DNA of 64,000 bases, taken from assembly GCF_003254525.1 (NCBI RefSeq), contig NZ_QFYS01000006.1, positions 228,850 to 292,849 of the forward strand. The letters are read 5' to 3'. Positions 7,439 to 16,975 of this stretch are shown piece after piece. Each line of letters opens with the position of its first letter. The stretch's first letter is position 1. Under the pieces are notes generated by a model that did no database searches, was not told the DNA's origin, and saw nothing but the letters and a program-made list of their open reading frames with translations. A program made the translations under genes and the position numbers. The stretch is from Phenylobacterium kunshanense (GTDB lineage: Bacteria > Pseudomonadota > Alphaproteobacteria > Caulobacterales > Caulobacteraceae).

Positions 7439-8215
7439 CTAGGCGAGCGCCAGCCGGCGCTGGCGCCGCAGGACCGCACCCGCGCCACCAAAGCCCAGGA
7501 TCATCAGCGCCCAGGTGCCCGGCTCGGGGATGGCGCCGGTCTGAACGAAGGCGTCGCGGGCGGCGATGTTAAACGTCGCACCGGTGCTGGTGACGACATC
7601 AGCCGAGAACCAGAAGCCCGCCGGATGAACCGTGCCGCCGCCGTTGCCTCGCCCATTGCCGTTCGGGACCGTAACCTCGGAAGTGGACGTGAAGCTCGGC
7701 CCAGTGCCCATCGCAGTCAGCTTGCCATCCACGATCGTGGCGCCGACGCCCGCAAAGGTGAGGCCGCCCGCGCCCAGGTTCGTCACGCGGAAATGCAGAT
7801 CGGTCGGATCGTACGCCCCGCCGCCTTGCACGCCGCCGCAGCAACCGATCTTGTTGGTGTAGATGCCAAAGTTGTTGTTCTGGAAGGCGCCGTACCCGCC
7901 ATCCACGAACTGCTGGCCAGCCACCTCGTTGAACACGGTGACTTCGAAGTCGCCCGTAAGATTGAAGGTGAATGGGGCCTTGTTGCTGCCGTTGCCGGTG
8001 TTCACGAAGCCGACTTGAGGGGCGAACAGCGTCACCACCACGTCCACCGTGTCCGGCGAGATTTCCGTGAGGGTGACTTTGCCGAGCGGGGCCACCTTCG
8101 TGAAAGGCGCGTCGTTCTTGTACTCAAGATACGACACATAAGTCGCCGCCGAAGCCGAGCCGGCGATGGCGAGCGCCGCAGCGCCGACGACGCCAGAAAC
8201 CAGATGCTTGAACAT
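7439..8215 (-). CDS. PEPxxWA-CTERM sorting domain protein
   Basis: 258 residues from ATG 8215 (GGGG eight bases upstream); the longer frame upstream is not supported. Signal peptide 1-23 (ends A-G-S-A-S-A-A). The mature part is beta-rich with an unusual C-C-G-G cluster (I-G-C-C-G-G-V-Q-G-G-G) and ends with I-P-E-P-G-T-W-A-L-M-I-L-G-F-G and a basic tail. Same sorting class as the neighbour at 6518 but otherwise not obviously similar, so the pair looks like two different surface proteins handled by one sorting machinery. It has its own terminator. Confidence 0.88.
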   Translation of the reverse strand: MFKHLVSGVVGAAALAIAGSASAATYVSYLEYKNDAPFTKVAPLGKVTLTEISPDTVDVVVTLFAPQVGFVNTGNGSNKAPFTFNLTGDFEVTVFNEVAGQQFVDGGYGAFQNNNFGIYTNKIGCCGGVQGGGAYDPTDLHFRVTNLGAGGLTFAGVGATIVDGKLTAMGTGPSFTSTSEVTVPNGNGRGNGGGTVHPAGFWFSADVVTSTGATFNIAARDAFVQTGAIPEPGTWALMILGFGGAGAVLRRQRRLALA

Positions 8216-8461
8216 GCGATACCCCGAAATGGCACGTATTTGCAGTTTAGGTATCGGCGGTACAACTTTCGCGCCACTACCTGGAGGCTGCAATTGCGCT
8301 CGGGATTCGCTGGAAAGGCGTTTTTCGAGGAATTCCAGGCACTTTCAGAGGCGCCGACTTACCCAATCTGGGGGCCTGGCCGCCCCCTTCGCTGGTCGTC
8401 CTTTACCACCCCTTCACCATTCCCAGGCGTCTCTCGTTCCGGCATCCTAGCCGAACAGACG

Positions 8462-8962
8462 ATGAACGCGACTCGCCCCCTTCGCATCCTGGGCCTCGAT
8501 CCCGGGCTCCGTCGCACCGGCTGGGGCGTCATCGCCTGCGAGGGCGCGCGGATCAGCCATGTGGCCCATGGGGTGATCGCACCCAACGACAGCCTGCCCT
8601 TCTCAGAACGACTGCTCATCCTCTTCGAAGAGATCTCGGCCGTGGTCGCCGCCCACGCGCCGGACGAGGCGGCCGTGGAAGAGACCTTCATGAACACCAA
8701 CGCCCAGTCGGCGCTGAAGCTGGGCCACGCCCGCGCCATGGCCCTGGTGGCGCCGGCCCGGGCGGGGCTCCCCGTCGCCGAGTACGCGGCCAGCGTGGTC
8801 AAGAAGGCGGTCGTGGGGACCGGCGGAGCCGACAAGGCCCAGGTCGGCTGGATGATCGCCCGGCTGCTGCCCACCGCGGGCAAGACCAGCGCCGACGCCG
8901 CCGACGCCCTGGCCGTCGCCATCGCCCACGCCCACACCCGCAGCGCACGCCGGGTGGCCTGA
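8462..8962 (+). CDS. ruvC: Holliday junction endonuclease RuvC
   Basis: 166 residues from ATG 8462; upstream in-frame sequence belongs to the antisense of the PEP-CTERM gene. The four acidic catalytic residues are visible: Asp13 (L-G-L-D-P-G), Glu73 (V-E-E-T-F), Asp145 and Asp148 (T-S-A-D-A-A-D-A-L). It resolves Holliday junctions as a dimer with RuvAB. It is separated from ruvA-ruvB by a rhodanese gene on the other strand, so it has its own promoter in the 246-bp gap before it. Confidence 0.97.
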   Translation: MNATRPLRILGLDPGLRRTGWGVIACEGARISHVAHGVIAPNDSLPFSERLLILFEEISAVVAAHAPDEAAVEETFMNTNAQSALKLGHARAMALVAPARAGLPVAEYAASVVKKAVVGTGGADKAQVGWMIARLLPTAGKTSADAADALAVAIAHAHTRSARRVA

Positions 8963-8979
8963 CCGGCCGGGCCGAATTG

Positions 8980-9885
8980 TTAGGGCGCGTCCGCGCTGAC
9001 GGCGCCGTCGCGGCGGGACCAGTCCTCGTATGAACCGTCGTACAGCAGCACCTTCAGACCAAGGGACCGGGCCGCGAACAGCGTAGCCGAGGCCTGCTGG
9101 CCCACATGGCAGTAGGTGATGACGGTGTCGCCAGGCTTCACGCCGGCGGCCTTGAACCGCGCGGCCACCTCGTCCGCCGGCGCGAGCGTCAGGTCGGGCG
9201 TGGTGACGGAGACGAACGGCACGCTGCGGGCGCCGGGGATGTGGCCCGCCCTGTGGGGCCGCGCCGGCGTACCGCCGGCCTTCGCTCCGGAGTAGAATTC
9301 GGGCGCCCGCGCATCGACCACGGCGTAGCCCTTGGCGTCGGCGTGGCGCTGCACGAATGCCGCGTCCACGATCATGGGACGCATCTTCAGCGCGGAAAGC
9401 TTGCCGGGCTTCACCACCGGCGCCTCGCTGGAGAGCGGCAGGCCGGCTGCACTCCAGGCCGGCAGCCCGCCCTCGAGCAGGCGCGTGCGTGCGCCGAGAC
9501 CGGCCATGTCCAGAGTGAACACCACGCGCGTCGCGGACTGGATGCCGTCCTTCGTCGGGACGACCACGATGCGCGAGCGATCCGAGACGCCCAGCGCGGC
9601 GAGCCTGCCGCGAAGGGTCTCCGCATCCGGCATCTCAAGGATCAGGCTGTCCGGTCCCTGGGCCGGCGCCGCCACGTCGGCCAGGCTCACCAGCCGCGCC
9701 CCGGGGATGTGGCCCGCCGCGTAGCCCGCCTTGTCCCCGACCTGGAGGATCACGAGGTCGGGATCGGCCAGCCGCTTCGCGAGCCACTGGGGCGAGGCCA
9801 CCAGCCGATCCCGCGGGCTCCCCGCTGAGGCCGGAGCCGCAAACGCCAGCGTCAGGGCCAGCACCGCCAGGATCATGCGCATCAT
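8980..9885 (-). CDS. periplasmic tandem-rhodanese sulfurtransferase
   Basis: 301 residues; I chose ATG 9885 because GGAGG lies 6 bases before it (ATG 9897 is also in frame). Signal peptide 1-21. Two rhodanese domains: the first (about 25-150) lacks the catalytic Cys, having P-T-K-D-G-I-Q at that site; the second (about 175-300) has Cys259 in T-Y-C-H-V-G-Q-Q. This is the thiosulfate/3-mercaptopyruvate sulfurtransferase layout. It sits between ruvC and ruvA on the opposite strand, an insertion into the usual ruvCAB order. Confidence 0.9.
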   Translation of the reverse strand: MMRMILAVLALTLAFAAPASAGSPRDRLVASPQWLAKRLADPDLVILQVGDKAGYAAGHIPGARLVSLADVAAPAQGPDSLILEMPDAETLRGRLAALGVSDRSRIVVVPTKDGIQSATRVVFTLDMAGLGARTRLLEGGLPAWSAAGLPLSSEAPVVKPGKLSALKMRPMIVDAAFVQRHADAKGYAVVDARAPEFYSGAKAGGTPARPHRAGHIPGARSVPFVSVTTPDLTLAPADEVAARFKAAGVKPGDTVITYCHVGQQASATLFAARSLGLKVLLYDGSYEDWSRRDGAVSADAP

Positions 9886-10039
9886 CACCGCCTCCATCCT
9901 CTGTGATCCTAGCCGCCCGAGCTGGCCAGATCACGCGCCGCATAAGCCGCGCATCATTCCCCCTGAGTCCGCCCTGCGGTACCTGTTGGGAACACATGCC
10001 GAACCTGATTCGCCCCTGCCGCCGTCGGGAGCGCGCCGC

Positions 10040-10654
10040 ATGATCGGGCGCCTGCGCGGAACCGTGGCCGAGATCGGGGAAGAGGAGGCCCTGATCGACG
10101 TGATGGGCGTGGGCTACGTCGCCCGTTGCGGCAGCCGCACGCTCTCGCGCCTGCCGGAGATCGGCCAGGAAGCCCTGCTGCATGTTGAAAGCCATTGGGG
10201 CGAACAGACCGGCCTGACCCTCTACGGCTTCCTGACCCGCGACGACCGGCAGGCCTTCGTGCTGCTCCGGACCATCCAGGGGGTGGGCCCAAAGGCGGCG
10301 CTGGCGGTGCTGGACGTCCTGCCGCCCGCCGAGCTCGCCGCCGCCGTGGCGCGCGACGACAAGGCCGCTGTGGCGCGGGCCAACGGCGTCGGGCCGAAAC
10401 TCGCCCTGCGGATCGTCACCGAGCTGAAGGGTAAGCCGATCCACGACGGCCCTGTGGCGGCCTTCCACGCGACCATCCCCAGCGCCCAGCCCGCGAAGCC
10501 CTCGGCCTCGGGCGAGGCTGTCGCGGCGCTGATGGGCCTGGGCGTCGCCGAGCCCGCCGCCCGACGGGTCGTCGAAGCCGCCGCCGTCCGGCTGGGCGAG
10601 GACGCCGAGCCGCCCGCCCTGATCAAGGCGGCCCTGCAGGAGCTGGGACGGTGA
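10040..10654 (+). CDS. ruvA: Holliday junction branch-migration subunit RuvA
   Basis: 204 residues from ATG 10040, start M-I-G-R-L-R-G-T-V, the standard RuvA N-terminus. Helix-hairpin-helix motifs I-Q-G-V-G-P-K-A-A and A-N-G-V-G-P-K-L-A for junction binding, and a C-terminal domain (about 150-204) that contacts RuvB. Its TGA overlaps the GTG of ruvB. Confidence 0.97.
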   Translation: MIGRLRGTVAEIGEEEALIDVMGVGYVARCGSRTLSRLPEIGQEALLHVESHWGEQTGLTLYGFLTRDDRQAFVLLRTIQGVGPKAALAVLDVLPPAELAAAVARDDKAAVARANGVGPKLALRIVTELKGKPIHDGPVAAFHATIPSAQPAKPSASGEAVAALMGLGVAEPAARRVVEAAAVRLGEDAEPPALIKAALQELGR

Positions 10655-11679
10655 CCCGCATCGTCTCGGGCGACGCTCAGCCGTTCGAGCCGACGGACAA
10701 GGCGCTGCGCCCCCAGACGCTCGCCGAGTTCGTCGGCCAGCAGCAGGCCAAGGCCAACCTGTCGATCTTCATCGAAGCGGCCAAGCAGCGGGCCGAGGCG
10801 CTGGACCATGTGCTGCTGTTCGGACCGCCGGGCCTCGGCAAGACCACCCTCGCCCAGATCGTCGCCCGCGAACTCGGCGTGAACTTCCGCGCCACGTCGG
10901 GGCCCGTGCTCGCCAAGGCCGGCGACCTCGCGGCCATCCTGACGAACCTCGAACCGCGCGACGTCCTCTTCATCGACGAGATCCATCGCCTGGCCGCCAA
11001 CGTGGAGGAAATCCTCTATCCGGCGATGGAGGATCATGTCCTCGACCTGGTGATCGGCGAAGGCCCGTCGGCGCGATCGATCCGCATCGACCTCGCGCCG
11101 TTCACCCTGGTCGCCGCCACCACCCGCGCGGGCCTCCTGGCCACGCCCTTGCGCGACCGCTTCGGCATCCCGATCCGCCTGGAATTCTACACTCACGAGG
11201 AACTGCAGAAGGTGCTGATGGGCGCCGCGGCCAAGATGGGCATGGCGCTGACGCCCGAGGGCGCGCTGGAGATCGCCGCCCGCTCGCGGGGCACGCCACG
11301 GGTGGCCGGGCGGCTCCTCCGCCGGGTCCGTGACTTCGCCGCCGCCGACGGCGCCGAGGTCGTGGGCCGGGCGGCGGCCGCCTCGGCGCTTGCCCGCCTG
11401 GATGTGGACGAACAGGGCCTGGACGCCCTGGACCGCCGCTACCTGCGGGCTCTGATCGAGAACTACGCCGGCGGTCCGGCGGGGGTGGAGACCTTGGCCT
11501 ATGCGATCGCCGAGGCTCGCGACGCGGTCGAGGACGTGATCGAGCCGTTCCTGCTGCAGCAGGGCTTCATCCAGCGCACGCCGCGCGGCCGGATGGCCTG
11601 CGCCAAGGCCTACGACCACCTTGGCCTCGCCGCCCCGAAGGGCGTCGGCCAGCCGCCGGCCGGAGACCTCTTCGAATGA
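10651..11679 (+). CDS. ruvB: Holliday junction DNA helicase RuvB
   Basis: 342 residues, GTG start overlapping ruvA by 4 bp. Walker [10 protein letters not shown] at 58-66, Walker B F-I-D-E-I-H, sensor T-T-R-A-G and a C-terminal winged helix. Hexameric AAA+ motor that drives branch migration. Its stop overlaps ybgC (ATGA), which links DNA repair and Tol-Pal genes in one transcript, an order common in alphaproteobacteria. Confidence 0.98.
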   Translation: MTRIVSGDAQPFEPTDKALRPQTLAEFVGQQQAKANLSIFIEAAKQRAEALDHVLLFGPPGLGKTTLAQIVARELGVNFRATSGPVLAKAGDLAAILTNLEPRDVLFIDEIHRLAANVEEILYPAMEDHVLDLVIGEGPSARSIRIDLAPFTLVAATTRAGLLATPLRDRFGIPIRLEFYTHEELQKVLMGAAAKMGMALTPEGALEIAARSRGTPRVAGRLLRRVRDFAAADGAEVVGRAAAASALARLDVDEQGLDALDRRYLRALIENYAGGPAGVETLAYAIAEARDAVEDVIEPFLLQQGFIQRTPRGRMACAKAYDHLGLAAPKGVGQPPAGDLFE

Positions 11680-12116
11680 ACGCCGAGCCCAGCGCCGGCT
11701 GGGTGGACGGCCGCGAGCACGTCCTGCCGGTCCGGATCTACTATGAGGACACCGACTTCACCGGCGTCGTCTATCACGCCAACTACCTGCGCTATTTCGA
11801 GCGGGGCCGGAGCGACTTCCTGCGGGTGATGGGCGTCAGCCATCAGGCCCTGCTGGCCCAGAACGCCGCCTTCACCGTCACCCGGATCGAGGTGGACTAT
11901 CGGCGCGCGGCCCGCGTGGACGACGCCCTCCTGGTCCGCACCACCTACGATGCGGTGAAGGGGCCGCGGCTGTTCATCGGCCAACGCATCCTGCGCGGCG
12001 AGGAGCTGATCGCCGAGGCGGTGGTCCAGGCCGCCTGCATCGACGCCGCCGGCCGTGCGCGCCGGCCGCCGGCCGGGCTGACCGAAGCGATCACGCCCTA
12101 CCTCGCCGCGCCATAA
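11676..12116 (+). CDS. ybgC: Tol-Pal system acyl-CoA thioesterase YbgC
   Basis: 146 residues. Hot-dog fold thioesterase with the family signature [16 protein letters not shown] at 22-37, which holds the catalytic Asp. Cytoplasmic, hydrolyses acyl-CoA esters. It is usually the first gene of the tol operon; here it overlaps ruvB upstream and lies 49 bp before tolQ. Confidence 0.93.
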   Translation: MNAEPSAGWVDGREHVLPVRIYYEDTDFTGVVYHANYLRYFERGRSDFLRVMGVSHQALLAQNAAFTVTRIEVDYRRAARVDDALLVRTTYDAVKGPRLFIGQRILRGEELIAEAVVQAACIDAAGRARRPPAGLTEAITPYLAAP

Positions 12117-12165
12117 GTTCGCCACCTAAGCCCGCCAACCAGAGCCGAGACGACCAGGAGACACG

Positions 12166-12870
12166 ATGGACCCGGCCACCGCCGTCAGCCCCGAGAGCTT
12201 CAGCATGGTGTCGCTGTTCCTGCGCGCCGACTGGGTCGTGAAACTGGTGATGATCGGCCTGGCGCTCGCCTCGCTCTGGTCGTGGACGATCATCATCGAC
12301 AAGCTGGTGAAGTTCGCCCGCCTCAACCGCGAGGCCGACCGGTTCGAAGACGCCGTCGCCTCGGGCCGCAGCCTGGAGGAGGTCGCCGCCGAAGCCGGGG
12401 AACGACCGAAGCACGCCCTGCCCCGCATGTTGCAGGGCGCCCTGAAGGAGTGGCGGGAGTCCCGCGCCAAGGGGTCGGCCAGCGAGGGCCAGATCGCGCT
12501 GCTGATCCAGCGCATCGACCGTCAGCTCGACACCACCATCGCGCGCGAGGCGGCGCAGGTCGAAGCCGGCCTCGGCTCGTTGGCCATCGTCGCCACGGCC
12601 TCGCCGTTCGTCGGCCTGTTCGGGACCGTCTGGGGGATCATGGGGTCCTTCCAGGCCATCGCCATCCAGAAGAACACGTCGCTGGCCGTGGTCGCGCCCT
12701 CGATAGCCGAGGCCCTGTTCGCCACCGCCATCGGTCTCGTCGCCGCCATCCCGGCCTACATCTTCTACAACAGCTTCTCGACCGCTGCGGGAAAGTACGC
12801 GGCCCGCCTCGAAGGCTTCGCCGACGACCTCTCCACCGCCATCCAGCGGCGGCTGGCGGAGCGGGCCTGA
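12166..12870 (+). CDS. tolQ: Tol-Pal system proton channel subunit TolQ
   Basis: 234 residues, good ribosome-binding site (AGGAGA before ATG 12166). Three membrane spans (about 19-40, 140-160 and 175-195), the MotA/TolQ/ExbB layout, with G-L-F-G-T-V-W-G-I-M and A-T-A-I-G-L-V-A-A-I-P-A in the last two spans. Works with TolR to power Tol-Pal during envelope constriction. Confidence 0.96.
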   Translation: MDPATAVSPESFSMVSLFLRADWVVKLVMIGLALASLWSWTIIIDKLVKFARLNREADRFEDAVASGRSLEEVAAEAGERPKHALPRMLQGALKEWRESRAKGSASEGQIALLIQRIDRQLDTTIAREAAQVEAGLGSLAIVATASPFVGLFGTVWGIMGSFQAIAIQKNTSLAVVAPSIAEALFATAIGLVAAIPAYIFYNSFSTAAGKYAARLEGFADDLSTAIQRRLAERA

Positions 12871-12871
12871 T

Positions 12872-13381
12872 ATGGCGCTCTCGGCCAACGACGCCTTCGC
12901 GGCAGGCGGCGGCGCGAAGCGGCGGCGACGCTACGGGCGCGGGCGGCGCGGCGCGCTCAGCGAGATCAACGTCACGCCCCTGGTCGACGTGATGCTGGTG
13001 CTGCTGATCATCTTCATGATCTCGGCGCCTCTGCTCACCGCCGGCGTCCCCGTGGAGCTGCCCAAGACCGAGGCCGGCGCCATGCAGGACGTGCCCGACC
13101 CGATCACCATCTCCATCCGTTCGGACGGCCGCCTCTATGTGGGCGAGACCGAGACGCCCTTCGCCAGCCTGTCGCCCCGCCTCAAGGAAATGGCCAGCGA
13201 CACCACCCGTCCCATCTATGTCCGCGCTGACGGGCGGGCGAGCTACGAGGTCGTGGCGCGGGTGATGGCCTCGCTTTCCACGTCGGGCTTCACCTCGATC
13301 AACCTGATCACCGACACCGGCGGCCCATCCTCGGGCAGCGAAGGCTCCGACGCGACGGCGGGGGAGGAGGCCGCTCCGTGA
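12872..13381 (+). CDS. tolR: Tol-Pal system protein TolR
   Basis: 169 residues, one base after tolQ. Basic N-terminus (K-R-R-R-R-Y-G-R-G-R-R), E-I-N-V-T-P-L-V-D-V-M-L-V-L-L-I-I-F, which is the ExbD/TolR transmembrane helix with its proton-carrying Asp, then a periplasmic domain. The last 25 residues are Ser/Gly/Glu-rich and probably disordered. Coupled by overlap to the TolA-like gene. Confidence 0.95.
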   Translation: MALSANDAFAAGGGAKRRRRYGRGRRGALSEINVTPLVDVMLVLLIIFMISAPLLTAGVPVELPKTEAGAMQDVPDPITISIRSDGRLYVGETETPFASLSPRLKEMASDTTRPIYVRADGRASYEVVARVMASLSTSGFTSINLITDTGGPSSGSEGSDATAGEEAAP

Positions 13382-14178
13382 CGACGGCCCGCGCCCGGCG
13401 GTTCGAGGTCTCCCCGGCGGCGCTCGGCTCCATCGCCCTGCACGCGGCGGTGGCGGCTGCGTTCATGGTGAGCTGGGGCAGTCGGGACCTGAAGGTCGGA
13501 TCGGTGGTGCCGGTGACGATCGTTTCGAGCGCGCCCGACGTCGACACCCGTCCTGCCGTCCAGGGTCCTGAGACGCTGACGGCGCAGACCGAGGAGCCGG
13601 TGGCCGAGGCGCCGCCTGAGCCGGCCCCGCCACCGCCGCAACCCGCGCCCCCGCCGCCCTCGCCCAAGGCCGCGCCCAAGCCCGCCGAGAAGGCCCCCGC
13701 CCCCGCCCCAAAAGCGGCCGCGAAGCCGGCGGAGAAGAGCCTGGACCTGGACGCCCTCGCCGCCAGCCTGACGCGGCCGGCCCGGAACGCGCCCCAGCGC
13801 CCATCCTCGGCCGCCCAGGGCGCCAGCCGCCCCGAGACCGCCCCCGTCGCACGCCAGACCACCGGCTCCGGTCTCGCCGCCGGCGCGGCGCTGCAGGGCC
13901 TGGCCGAGGAGCTCCAGCGTCGATGGAACCCGAACTGCGAGGTCGAGGGCGGACGCGACGTCCTGGTCCGCGTGACGTTCCGCCTGGGCGTCGGCGGCCA
14001 GGTGGTCGGTGACGTGAGTTCGGAGATCAGGGGCGCACGCACGCCGGTCTCCCAGGCCGCCGCCGAGCGCGCCGTGCGCGCCGTCTATGCGGCCGCGCCC
14101 TTCCGGGGCTTGCCCCGCGAATTCTACGGCGACCGCATCGCGGTCAACTTCAACGCCCGAGAGGCCTGCGACCGATGA
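13378..14178 (+). CDS. tolA: TolA-like energy-transducing protein
   Basis: 266 residues, GTG start overlapping tolR. N-terminal membrane anchor at about 15-35, long Pro/Ala/Lys/Glu-rich periplasmic linker (residues 60-135), and a C-terminal TonB/TolA-like domain (about 165-265) with W-N-P-N-C-E-V and a second Cys near the end, probably a disulfide. Links TolQR in the inner membrane to TolB-Pal. The linker is shorter than in E. coli TolA. Confidence 0.9.
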   Translation: MTTARARRFEVSPAALGSIALHAAVAAAFMVSWGSRDLKVGSVVPVTIVSSAPDVDTRPAVQGPETLTAQTEEPVAEAPPEPAPPPPQPAPPPPSPKAAPKPAEKAPAPAPKAAAKPAEKSLDLDALAASLTRPARNAPQRPSSAAQGASRPETAPVARQTTGSGLAAGAALQGLAEELQRRWNPNCEVEGGRDVLVRVTFRLGVGGQVVGDVSSEIRGARTPVSQAAAERAVRAVYAAAPFRGLPREFYGDRIAVNFNAREACDR

Positions 14179-15497
14179 CCAAGACCGCCCGCAGCCACGC
14201 CGGCCAGATCATGGCCCTGCTGTTCTCGCTGCTCTGCGCGATCACGGCGCTCGCGCTGGCGAGCCCTGCCCGCGCGGAGATCGAGATCAACGTCAACCGC
14301 GCCGACGTCCAGCCCCTGCCCATCGCCGTACCGGCCTTCGGCGGCGGCCAGGTCGGCGCCGACGTCTCGCAGGTGATCGCCGCCAACCTGCAGCGCTCGG
14401 GCCTGTTCCGGCCGCTGGACCCTGCCAGCTTCATCGAGAAGGACCTCACCGCCGCCGTCCAGCCGCGCTTCGGCGACTGGAAGACGATCAACGCCCAGGC
14501 CCTGGTCAACGGCCAGGTCACTGTCGAGGGTGGCCGCCTGCGGGTGGACTTCCGCCTGTGGGACGTGTTCGCCGAGCAGCAGCTCCTGGGCCTGCAGTTC
14601 ACCTCCAGCCCTGAGAACTGGCGCCGCGTGGCGCACAAGATCTCGGACGCGGTCTACGAGCGGCTGACCGGCGAGAAGGGCTATTTCGACACCCGCGTGG
14701 TGTTCGTCGCCGAGAGCGGCGCGCGCGGAAAGACGATCAAGCGCCTCGCCATCATGGATCAGGACGGCGCAAACCCCAGCTACCTGACAGGCGGCGACTC
14801 CATCGTGATGACGCCGCGCTTCTCGCCCACCAGCCAGGAAATCACCTACATGGCGCTGCGGCCGGATTCGGCCTCCGTCTATCTCTACAACCTGGAGAGC
14901 GGCCGGCGGGAAAGCCTGGGGTCGTTCCAGGGCATGGTCTTCGCACCGCGCTTCTCCCCCGACGGCGGCCGCGTCGCATTCTCGGTCGAGCGGGGCGGCA
15001 ACAGCGACATCTATGTGATGAACCTGTCGAACCGTTCCTCCAGCCGACTGACCTCGGACCCATCCATCGACACCTCGCCGTCGTTCTCGCCCGACGGCGC
15101 GCGGATCGTGTTCAACTCGGACCGCTCGGGATCGCCGCAGCTCTACGTCATGGGCGCGGACGGCTCGGGCGCGCGGCGGATCTCGAACGGCGGCGGGCGC
15201 TATACGACGCCGGTGTGGAGCCCGACCGGCGAGTTCATCGCCTTCACCAAGCAGGCCGGCGGCCAGTTCCATATCGGCGTGATGCGGCCCGACGGCTCGG
15301 ACGAGCGGCTGCTGACCACCAGCTATCTGGACGAAGGCCCGACCTGGGCGCCCAATGGCCGGGTTCTGATGTTCTCGCGTGAAACCCCCGGCGGCCCGCC
15401 CAAGTTATGGAGCGTGGATGTCACGGGCCGGATCCTTCAGCCAATGCCTTATCCCGGGGCGGGATCGGATCCAGCATGGTCGCCTTTGCTTAACTAG
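14175..15497 (+). CDS. tolB: Tol-Pal system beta-propeller protein TolB
   Basis: 440 residues. Signal peptide about 1-35 (ends P-A-R-A-E), N-terminal TolB domain, then repeated propeller blades with F-S-P-D-G and W-S-P motifs (for example [14 protein letters not shown]). Periplasmic. Start overlaps tolA by 4 bp, so the whole tolQRAB set is one coupled transcript. Confidence 0.97.
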   Translation: MTKTARSHAGQIMALLFSLLCAITALALASPARAEIEINVNRADVQPLPIAVPAFGGGQVGADVSQVIAANLQRSGLFRPLDPASFIEKDLTAAVQPRFGDWKTINAQALVNGQVTVEGGRLRVDFRLWDVFAEQQLLGLQFTSSPENWRRVAHKISDAVYERLTGEKGYFDTRVVFVAESGARGKTIKRLAIMDQDGANPSYLTGGDSIVMTPRFSPTSQEITYMALRPDSASVYLYNLESGRRESLGSFQGMVFAPRFSPDGGRVAFSVERGGNSDIYVMNLSNRSSSRLTSDPSIDTSPSFSPDGARIVFNSDRSGSPQLYVMGADGSGARRISNGGGRYTTPVWSPTGEFIAFTKQAGGQFHIGVMRPDGSDERLLTTSYLDEGPTWAPNGRVLMFSRETPGGPPKLWSVDVTGRILQPMPYPGAGSDPAWSPLLN

Positions 15498-15564
15498 TCT
15501 TGCGCCCCAATCCCGCCCGATACATCTCGATAGTGATTCGCAACCTCGACCGCAGGAGACCCAG

Positions 15565-16125
15565 ATGGTCCGCAGCTTGAACGGCTACACCCTGGTCCGG
15601 CTCGCCCTTGTGGGCGTCGCCGCCACTTCGCTGGCGGCCTGCGCCAAGAAGGCCCAGCCCACTTACCCGGTGCAGCAGCCGCCGGCCCAGACCCAACCGC
15701 AGACACCGCTGCCCCCCGGCCCCGGTCCGGTGGACCAGCAGTCGACGGCCCCGGTCCCGGGCTCGGCCCAGGACTTCGTCGTCAACGTGGGTGACCGGGT
15801 CTATTTCGACACCGACTCGCACGACATCCGCGCCGACGCCCAGCCGATCCTGGACGCCCAGGCCGGCTGGCTGCGCCAGTACGGTTCGGTCCGCGTGCGC
15901 ATCGAGGGGAACGCCGACGAGCGCGGCACGCGGGAATACAACCTCGCCCTCGGCGCACGCCGCGCCAATTCGGTGCGCGAGTTCCTCGTGAACCGCGGCA
16001 TCGCGGCCGACCGCATCGCCACCATCTCGTTCGGCAAGGAGCAGCCGCTCGACGCCGGCAGCGGCGAGGAGGCCTGGCAGAAGAACCGGAACGCCCGCAC
16101 CGCCATCGTCTCCGGCGCCCGCTAG
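15565..16125 (+). CDS. pal: peptidoglycan-associated lipoprotein Pal
   Basis: 186 residues from ATG 15565 with AGGAG at 15554-15558. Lipobox S-L-A-A-C with the lipidated Cys26, a Pro/Gln-rich linker (30-70), and an OmpA-like peptidoglycan-binding domain with N-A-D-E-R-G-T-R-E-Y-N-L-A-L-G-A-R-R. Outer membrane anchor of the Tol-Pal system. The frame is open upstream over tolB but the SD and lipobox fix this start. Confidence 0.97.
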   Translation: MVRSLNGYTLVRLALVGVAATSLAACAKKAQPTYPVQQPPAQTQPQTPLPPGPGPVDQQSTAPVPGSAQDFVVNVGDRVYFDTDSHDIRADAQPILDAQAGWLRQYGSVRVRIEGNADERGTREYNLALGARRANSVREFLVNRGIAADRIATISFGKEQPLDAGSGEEAWQKNRNARTAIVSGAR

Positions 16126-16132
16126 CCCGACG

Positions 16133-16975
16133 ATGCGCGCACGACTCTCCCTGATCCTGGCCGCGCTCACCGTCCTCGCGACGGCGGGTCCGGCCGTGGC
16201 GCAGACACCGCTGCCCGAAGCCGCGGTCGATCCGCTCGACGCCCGCGACGCCCGGCGGGTGGAGCGGATGGAGAAGATCGTTCGCGAGCTGCGATCCATC
16301 GTCTTCCAGCTGCGCGACTCCGGGAAGCCGGTCGTCGTGCAGCCGGCGGACACCGACGCCCGCATGCTGGAGATGGGCGAGCGCCTGAAGGACCTCGAAG
16401 AGACCCTCCGGCGCCTTAACGGGTCCCTCGAGACAACCACCTTCGACCTCGACCAGGCGAAGCGGGAGAACGCCGCCCTGAAGGCCCAGGTCCAGGCCCT
16501 GTCGGACAAGCTGGCGAAGATCGAGGGTGATCTCGCGGCGGGTGCGACGCCTGCCGCCGCAGAGGCCGCAACCGCGGTCCCCGCCGGCGATCCTGCCAAG
16601 GACTTCACCGAGGCGCGGCAGCTTATGCTGGCGGGCGATTACGACGCCGCCGAAGCCGCCTTCTCGGCCTATGTGGCGAACCATGCCGACGCGCCCCGCG
16701 CCCCCGAGGCCAGCTACTGGTGGGGCAAGACGCTCAGCGTCCGCGGCGCCCACGCCGACGCCGCCAAGGCCTACATCGGGGCCATCCGCGGCTGGCCCCA
16801 GACTTCGTGGGCGCCCGACGCCGTGGTCGAGCTCTCTCGGTCTCTCGTCGCGCTCAAGAAGCCGGCCGACGCCTGCCAGACCCTGGCCGAGTTCACCCGC
16901 CGCTACCCGAAGGCGCCGGCCAACGTGGCAAGCCGCGCTGCGGCGACCCGCACCCAGGCGAAGTGCGCGGCCTAG
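16133..16975 (+). CDS. cpoB: Tol-Pal associated cell division coordinator CpoB/YbgF
   Basis: 280 residues. Signal peptide 1-23, a coiled-coil region at about 35-135 (heptads such as M-E-K-I-V-R-E-L-R-S-I and L-S-D-K-L-A-K-I-E), then TPR repeats from about 155 (A-R-Q-L-M-L-A-G-D-Y-D-A-A-E-A-A-F). In E. coli this periplasmic protein ties peptidoglycan synthesis to outer membrane constriction. It is in the usual place after pal. Confidence 0.94.
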   Translation: MRARLSLILAALTVLATAGPAVAQTPLPEAAVDPLDARDARRVERMEKIVRELRSIVFQLRDSGKPVVVQPADTDARMLEMGERLKDLEETLRRLNGSLETTTFDLDQAKRENAALKAQVQALSDKLAKIEGDLAAGATPAAAEAATAVPAGDPAKDFTEARQLMLAGDYDAAEAAFSAYVANHADAPRAPEASYWWGKTLSVRGAHADAAKAYIGAIRGWPQTSWAPDAVVELSRSLVALKKPADACQTLAEFTRRYPKAPANVASRAAATRTQAKCAA

